Below, piece by piece: positions 37,072 through 41,489 of a DNA stretch of 41,489 bases. The notes below the pieces were generated by a model. That model was not told the origin of the DNA, searched no databases, and saw only the letters and a program-made list of their open reading frames with translations. How positions within the stretch are numbered: position 1 is the stretch's first letter; every line of letters begins with the position of its first letter. Made by a program: the position numbers and the translations under genes. The stretch is from an uncultured bacterium (GTDB lineage Bacteria; Bacteroidota; Ignavibacteria; Kapaibacteriales; UBA2268): contig CALLXS010000113.1 of assembly GCA_937875295.1 (NCBI GenBank), positions 1 through 41,489 on the forward strand, given 5' to 3'.

Positions 37072-38211
37072 CTATTTTTTTTCAATTAAATACATATCTA
37101 CTTTAGAATTTTCTTTTAGGGTAATACTTAGTCCTGCACTTTCTAAATCCTTAATTGCTTCATTTATATTAGATTGAGAAATAGTAAAGTTATATAATCC
37201 TGGCAAATTTGTTTCATTGATAAAAATCTTTTTATGCATACTTTCTAAATATCTAATTAAAGTCGGTATATTTACGCTGTTTGCATTAATTTTTCCATCC
37301 TTACCGGTAGAAAATGATGTTTGAAATGATTTTGTCTTTTTGGATAATTCCTCAAATTGCTTTTGCAAAATAGAGCAATCTGCACATTTAATTATATAAG
37401 CAGTAGCATTTACAATTTCCTTTTTAACGTTAATTTTTAAATCTTTGCTAATTCTTTCGAGCAATTGTAATTTATAATCATTGAATGGTAAAGTTAGTTC
37501 ATGCTTATATGAAATATTGTATTTTTCATTTAGTAAATCGCTTTGCACTTCGACTTTTTCCGGAGATGCATCTAAGAGAATTTCATATAAAGCATCAATA
37601 GGGACATTTTGGAAAATTATTCCATCAGGTGAGTCACTTATTGAGCTTGGAGCGTCCGGATCAGTTGATTTGTCAATAGTTAAAGAGTATTTTAAGTCTT
37701 TAGGATTAATCGTTTTAACGATACTAGTACTAGGCTTAATAGTCTTATTTTTTTCGATAAATGTATTTATTAAATCATCGTTTATTTCGAATGGTGAACC
37801 TATCCATTCAATTGTGCCGTCAGAATTAATTAGAAATGAGTGCGGAATAAATTTAATTTCATAGCTTTTATTAGTCTTACTTTCGAAATCAATAGCAATA
37901 AAAGCTTTCATTTCATTTTTTTCTATAAATTTAGAGACTACTTCAGGCTTTTCGGAGGTGATTGAAATGAAATTAATGTTATCTTTATATTTCTCGTGAA
38001 GTTCATTAATATGTGGAATTGCTTTTTTGCAAGGACCACACCAAGTAGCCCAAAACTCCAATAAAATAGGTTTTCCTAATAATGTAGGCTGACTATTTAA
38101 CCATTTTATTACTTGAATATCTGGTGCTTTTTCATTTTTTTCAACTGCAAATGCTGAATTAAAAGCAAGAAATGTTATGAAAATAAGTGTTAAAATCGAA
38201 TTATGTTTCAT
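37072..38211 (-). CDS. TlpA/ResA-type thioredoxin fused to a DUF3738-like C-terminal domain
   Basis: A 379-residue exported protein; signal peptide about 1-22 (AFAVEK). Residues about 27-155 are a TlpA-type thioredoxin: FWATWCGPCKKAIP with C58/C61 and cis-Pro123 in FIPHSFLINSDGT. Residues about 195-379 match, by eye, the DUF3738/TIGR03435 pattern known from Acidobacteria. They hold a middle part with FNDYKLQLLERISKDL and a later part with LIRYLESMHKKIFINETNL, PGLYNFTI and the closing GLSITLKENSKVDMYLIEK. A second CxxC, C276-A-D-C279, sits in the C-terminal domain. A periplasmic thiol reductase or disulfide carrier is inferred; the partner is unknown. Confidence 0.85.
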   Translation of the reverse strand: MKHNSILTLIFITFLAFNSAFAVEKNEKAPDIQVIKWLNSQPTLLGKPILLEFWATWCGPCKKAIPHINELHEKYKDNINFISITSEKPEVVSKFIEKNEMKAFIAIDFESKTNKSYEIKFIPHSFLINSDGTIEWIGSPFEINDDLINTFIEKNKTIKPSTSIVKTINPKDLKYSLTIDKSTDPDAPSSISDSPDGIIFQNVPIDALYEILLDASPEKVEVQSDLLNEKYNISYKHELTLPFNDYKLQLLERISKDLKINVKKEIVNATAYIIKCADCSILQKQFEELSKKTKSFQTSFSTGKDGKINANSVNIPTLIRYLESMHKKIFINETNLPGLYNFTISQSNINEAIKDLESAGLSITLKENSKVDMYLIEKK

Positions 38212-38411
38212 CTTTTATGTTTTTTTAATTAATTAAATTTGTTTTAAATATGAAAAAATAAAGTCGAATATACTATTAAAATATTTTTTTCTATTTTTTT
38301 CTAAATACTTATTTAATGGAAATTAGTTACTTTTTGAATTAAATTTTCAATTTTTAGGTTATTTCAACTATTATTTGATGTTTTTATTATAATTATAATT
38401 CATATAATCAT

Positions 38412-38419
38412 TATTTTTG
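38412..38419 (+). promoter_or_regulatory. candidate -7 element TATTTTTG for the YfhO-family gene
   Basis: TAnnTTTG match 79 bases before the ATG at 38499; no -33 TTG at a suitable distance. The rest of the 287-base gap is featureless AT-rich sequence. Confidence 0.25.
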
Positions 38420-38498
38420 CAGTAATAATTGAATTATTATTATCGTAAAACAAATCAATATAGAAATAAAATATAACTCAATAAAAAGGTCTAAATAA

Positions 38499-41180
38499 AT
38501 GGCTCAAAATCAGAAAAATTCTCAAGCAAAAGGGCAAGATTTGCTTTCCAAAGCTACAAATAAAGCAAATTCAACAAAATCTTCCGGTATCCCAGAAAAA
38601 TATAGAACTCCACTATATTTAGTCGGAATATTCTTAGCAATATTCGTATTCTTCTGGGGAGCCATTACTAATGGTGGCTTTAATTCATCGGATAATATTG
38701 CTTCCCATAGTTTTATTAATTACTTAGATGATGCTAAATCTTCTGGGGATTTTCCGCTTTGGATTCCATTTATTTTCGGCGGTATGCCGAGTTTTGCTTC
38801 ACTCCTTACCACCGGAAATAGGACTTATGATTTCTTCACACAAATATTTTTAGGAATTACAAAATTCTTCGGATGGTTATTCTCAAGCGATGTAGCTCGA
38901 GTAATTATCTTTTATTTATTCTATGGTATAGGAATGTTCCTATTAATGCGGCATAAAAAGCACACGCGATTTGTAGCTTTTCTCACTGCGTTTGGAGCAG
39001 TATTTTCTACTTATGTAATTACTTGGGCGATGATTGGGCATAATACAAAACCAATTGTACTTGCTATGTTCCCATTTATCTTCTTATTCCTCGAAAAATT
39101 AAAAGACAAATTTTCTCTATTACATACTGTTCTATTAGTTCTTGCAGTGCATTTTATGATAGAAGGTAATCACATTCAAATGATGTTCTATGGAATAATT
39201 GCATTTTCTATTTATTTAATTATTGAATTAGTAAATAGTTTAAATAAAAAAGCTGAATTAACTAAAATATTTAGAATTATTGTCTTACTTATTTTTGCCG
39301 GAGGAATTGGTTTTCTAATGAGTAGTGATAGATATTTTGCTACATTAGAATATACTCCATATTCGACTCGCGGAGTAGCACCACTTAAAGAACACGTAGA
39401 AAATCATATTGATAAACCAGTGAGAGATTACAAATACTCTACAATGTGGTCATTTAATCCGGGAGAAAGCATTTCCTTTTTAGTTCCGGGTTTCTTTGGT
39501 ACTAATCCAATTGAGTTTAATGGTCAAGAACAACCTTTTTATTTCGGAGCAAAGGAAAGCGAAGATTCTCCGCCATATATGGGAATAGGCTTTTTATGCT
39601 TGGGTTTAATTGGATTTATATTATATCGCAAAGACCCATTTGTACAATCTATGGGATTAATTTCAATAGTATCATTAATTCTTTCTTTCGGAAAGTTTTC
39701 GCCGGGGTCGAGCGCTTGGTATGTAATATTGTTTATGTTTGTAGGGATGGGATTATTAATTAATTCCTACAGAAAAGGAAATATCAATAAAGCTCTCTTT
39801 TGGTTTTGTTCAGCAATATTCTTAGTTTATTTAACAGGATTAGTCGGAATTCATAGCTTTGATATGTTTAAATTATATGATGCTTTATTCTGGAATTTAC
39901 CAATGTTCTATTCATTCCGCGCTCCAAGTATGGCACTAGCGTTAATTCAGTTTGCTGTACCAATTTTAGCTGGATATGGCTTAACAGGAATTATAAAAAT
40001 GAGAAATGGAATGACTTCATCTGAAAAACGAATTGTATATGGATTAGGAATTGCTTCGGCAGTATTTTTAATTTTTGGTTTTGTTTATTCTGGACTATTT
40101 GAGTCTACATATAAGAGCTATATTGTCAATAAATTTGCTCCAATGATGCAAGGTCAGGAATTTCCTAATGAAATCATACAAAGTTTAATTAGCAATATGA
40201 CCGCAGATTGGTATTTTTCAGCATTTTTAATGATTATTCTATCCGGTGCTGTTTATATGTTTGTTAATAAAAAAATTAATTCAAATATATTTTTGGGCGT
40301 TATTTTAATCTCGTTTATTGTAGATTTGTGGAGAGTTGATTTTAGAGCAATGAATTATAGTGATGGTAATATAAGTGATGAAGTTTTTGCACCGTATGAA
40401 CAATTTTATGGAAGTATTAAGCAACAGGATAATTCACTTTATAGAGTAGCAGATTTGACAGCTCCTCACGATAACATGCTAGCGCATTTCCGTTTGCAAT
40501 CTGTGGGTGGTTATCATGCTGCTAAATTAAGGGTTTATCAAGATTTAATGGATCTAGCCAATATTGATAATTTCGCAGGTTCTACGCATCAACTTGTTAA
40601 TCCATTCCTATGGAATTTAATGAATGTGAAATATGTTATTATGCCAGATGCAAATCGTCAACCTGCAATTCAGCCGAATCCTACTGCTCTACCACGTGCA
40701 TTTTTCGTAAATAATTATGCAGTAGCTAAACCAATTGATATTTTACGACACTTAAAATTAGGTGATTTTAATCCTAAAGATACAGTATTTCTTGAAAAAA
40801 ATATTTCTGAAAGTATTGAACCAGCTCATTTTACTGCTCTCGTTGAAATCAAAGAATATAAAAATGAGTATATTAAAATTCAAACAAAAAATCTAGGAAA
40901 TAATTTCTTATTCATAAGTGAAATATATTATGAACCATCTTGGAAAGCATATATAGATGGTAAAGAAACTCCTATTTATAAATCAAACTATGCCTTCCGG
41001 GGAATTATTGTACCAGCAGGTGAGCATCAAGTCGAATTGAAATTCCGCTCTGAAAAATTTGAAACAGGGAAATCGTTCAGCTTAGTATTAAATATTGTAG
41101 CTTTGCTTGCATTATTGGGAGGATTATTTTTTGAATATAAAAAGAAGAAAAATAATAAAATAGAAAATATTGAAGAATAA
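38499..41180 (+). CDS. YfhO-family membrane protein
   Basis: An 893-residue polytopic inner-membrane protein. A polar N-terminus of about 35 residues is followed by a first helix (LYLVGIFLAIFVFFWGA) and a periplasmic loop carrying FNSSDNIASH and FPLWIPFIFGGMPSFAS, the YfhO/GT-C-like signature. About a dozen more helices follow, then a soluble C-terminal domain with LPRAFFVNNYAV and EPSWKAYIDGKETPIYKSNY, and a last helix before a lysine-rich tail. YfhO in Bacillus is needed to glycosylate lipoteichoic acid. In Bacteroidota these are GT-C-like proteins of unknown substrate. Start and length fit the family. Confidence 0.92.
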   Translation: MAQNQKNSQAKGQDLLSKATNKANSTKSSGIPEKYRTPLYLVGIFLAIFVFFWGAITNGGFNSSDNIASHSFINYLDDAKSSGDFPLWIPFIFGGMPSFASLLTTGNRTYDFFTQIFLGITKFFGWLFSSDVARVIIFYLFYGIGMFLLMRHKKHTRFVAFLTAFGAVFSTYVITWAMIGHNTKPIVLAMFPFIFLFLEKLKDKFSLLHTVLLVLAVHFMIEGNHIQMMFYGIIAFSIYLIIELVNSLNKKAELTKIFRIIVLLIFAGGIGFLMSSDRYFATLEYTPYSTRGVAPLKEHVENHIDKPVRDYKYSTMWSFNPGESISFLVPGFFGTNPIEFNGQEQPFYFGAKESEDSPPYMGIGFLCLGLIGFILYRKDPFVQSMGLISIVSLILSFGKFSPGSSAWYVILFMFVGMGLLINSYRKGNINKALFWFCSAIFLVYLTGLVGIHSFDMFKLYDALFWNLPMFYSFRAPSMALALIQFAVPILAGYGLTGIIKMRNGMTSSEKRIVYGLGIASAVFLIFGFVYSGLFESTYKSYIVNKFAPMMQGQEFPNEIIQSLISNMTADWYFSAFLMIILSGAVYMFVNKKINSNIFLGVILISFIVDLWRVDFRAMNYSDGNISDEVFAPYEQFYGSIKQQDNSLYRVADLTAPHDNMLAHFRLQSVGGYHAAKLRVYQDLMDLANIDNFAGSTHQLVNPFLWNLMNVKYVIMPDANRQPAIQPNPTALPRAFFVNNYAVAKPIDILRHLKLGDFNPKDTVFLEKNISESIEPAHFTALVEIKEYKNEYIKIQTKNLGNNFLFISEIYYEPSWKAYIDGKETPIYKSNYAFRGIIVPAGEHQVELKFRSEKFETGKSFSLVLNIVALLALLGGLFFEYKKKKNNKIENIEE

Positions 41181-41230
41181 ATATTTTATTTAACTTAGTT
41201 GAAGTGGCTCTGCATTTCAATTACTTAATA

Positions 41231-41312
41231 GTTTCTTGAAAATAATTTCAACTGCTTGTAATATTTGATAGTTGATATTAAATTAATAAAAAGTTGATTA
41301 TTTTCAAGAAAC
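41231..41312. repeat. long inverted repeat after the YfhO gene
   Basis: Left arm 41231-41253 and right arm 41292-41312 pair over 16 bases (GTTTCTTGAAAATAAT with ATTATTTTCAAGAAAC). After a two-base bulge they pair over five more (CAACT with AGTTG). The spacer is 38 bases. ACTTTTTAT follows on the plus side. It may be a terminator or a small non-autonomous element; the arms are unusually long for a terminator here. Confidence 0.7.
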
Positions 41313-41377
41313 ACTTTTTATAAACTGCAAAGAAAAAAAAGTATTTGAAAAAACTTCAATTAATAGTAAATAGCTTG

Positions 41378-41489
41378 TTATTTTGGTCTTGAGCTTCTAA
41401 TTGCATTAGAGCTTACAGTGAAAGTTAAATCTCTGGGGTATTCTTTTCCGAGTTCATTATATTTTTGTTCTGCAATGAAACCAATCATT
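41378..41489 (-). CDS. 3' end of an unidentified gene, cut by the window edge
   Basis: Read on the minus strand, an open frame enters from the right edge and gives at least 36 residues ending in SSRPK and a TAA at 41380-41378. The visible part (FIAEQKYNELGKEYPRDL) is soluble-looking and matches no family I know. A Met at 41488 could be internal. Codon use looks like its neighbours. Confidence 0.45.
   Translation of the reverse strand, partial: MIGFIAEQKYNELGKEYPRDLTFTVSSNAIRSSRPK

Noticed and set aside
1..41489. CRISPR arrays, insertion sequences, prophage or toxin-antitoxin genes
   Set aside because: No evenly spaced direct repeats, transposase, integrase or phage structural genes are found; apart from the end repeats listed, the window looks like ordinary chromosome.

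Overview
The window is a strongly AT-rich stretch of bacterial chromosome. The gene content points to the Bacteroidota/Chlorobiota/Kapabacteria side of the tree. Support comes from two TonB-dependent-type outer-membrane receptors with carboxypeptidase-regulatory N-domains, a DUF4249 lipoprotein paired with one of them, a YfhO-type membrane protein, many lipoproteins, few Shine-Dalgarno sequences, and repeated TAnnTTTG -7 promoter-like elements before genes. I cannot fix the genus; a Kapabacteria- or Ignavibacteria-like lineage is a guess. No prophage, transposase, CRISPR array or rRNA is visible. The gene set is mostly housekeeping and cell envelope, with several degenerate or chimeric proteins.

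Layout. 1-46: truncated tRNA-Arg(CCT), minus strand. 135-2367: dapB (lysine/peptidoglycan precursor) converging on a POT peptide transporter across a shared terminator. 2601-6071: Mla-type lipid ABC transporter permease and ATPase, then two lipoproteins, one thioredoxin-like. 6210-7742: guaA, minus. 8003-10545: holB (delta prime) and ricT/PSP1, a conserved pair. 10556-11611: tRNA-dihydrouridine synthase, minus. 11713-15643: an unknown protein, then a 1076-residue chimeric glycosyltransferase. 15722-18942: TonB-dependent receptor and DUF4249 lipoprotein, minus. 19127-21974: SseB-like protein, a truncated signal peptidase I, a small membrane protein and a DUF1015 protein. 22113-22751: lipB, minus. 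23081-25646: BatA/B-like VWA protein and a family-4 glycosyltransferase. 25666-27237: queF-queD plus an NlpE-like lipoprotein, minus. 27481-34195: beta-barrel protein, an M1 peptidase-like protein that has lost its zinc site, and a second TonB-type receptor. 34505-36987: glgA and moxR. 37072-38211: TlpA thioredoxin fused to a DUF3738-like domain, minus. 38499-41180: YfhO-family protein. 41378-41489: 3' end of an unknown minus-strand gene.

How the genes fit together. Many products belong to the cell envelope: outer-membrane barrels, lipoproteins, lipid transport, periplasmic redox and surface-glycan glycosyltransferases. The rest are core metabolism (lysine, GMP, lipoate, glycogen, queuosine) and information processing (clamp loader, tRNA modification). 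The points most worth following are the M1-like protein in which all three zinc ligands are replaced at exactly preserved spacing, the GT-A/GT-B/TPR fusion whose GT-A half lacks its DxD, and the truncated signal peptidase, which one skipped base in a run of five A would join to a downstream membrane ORF.
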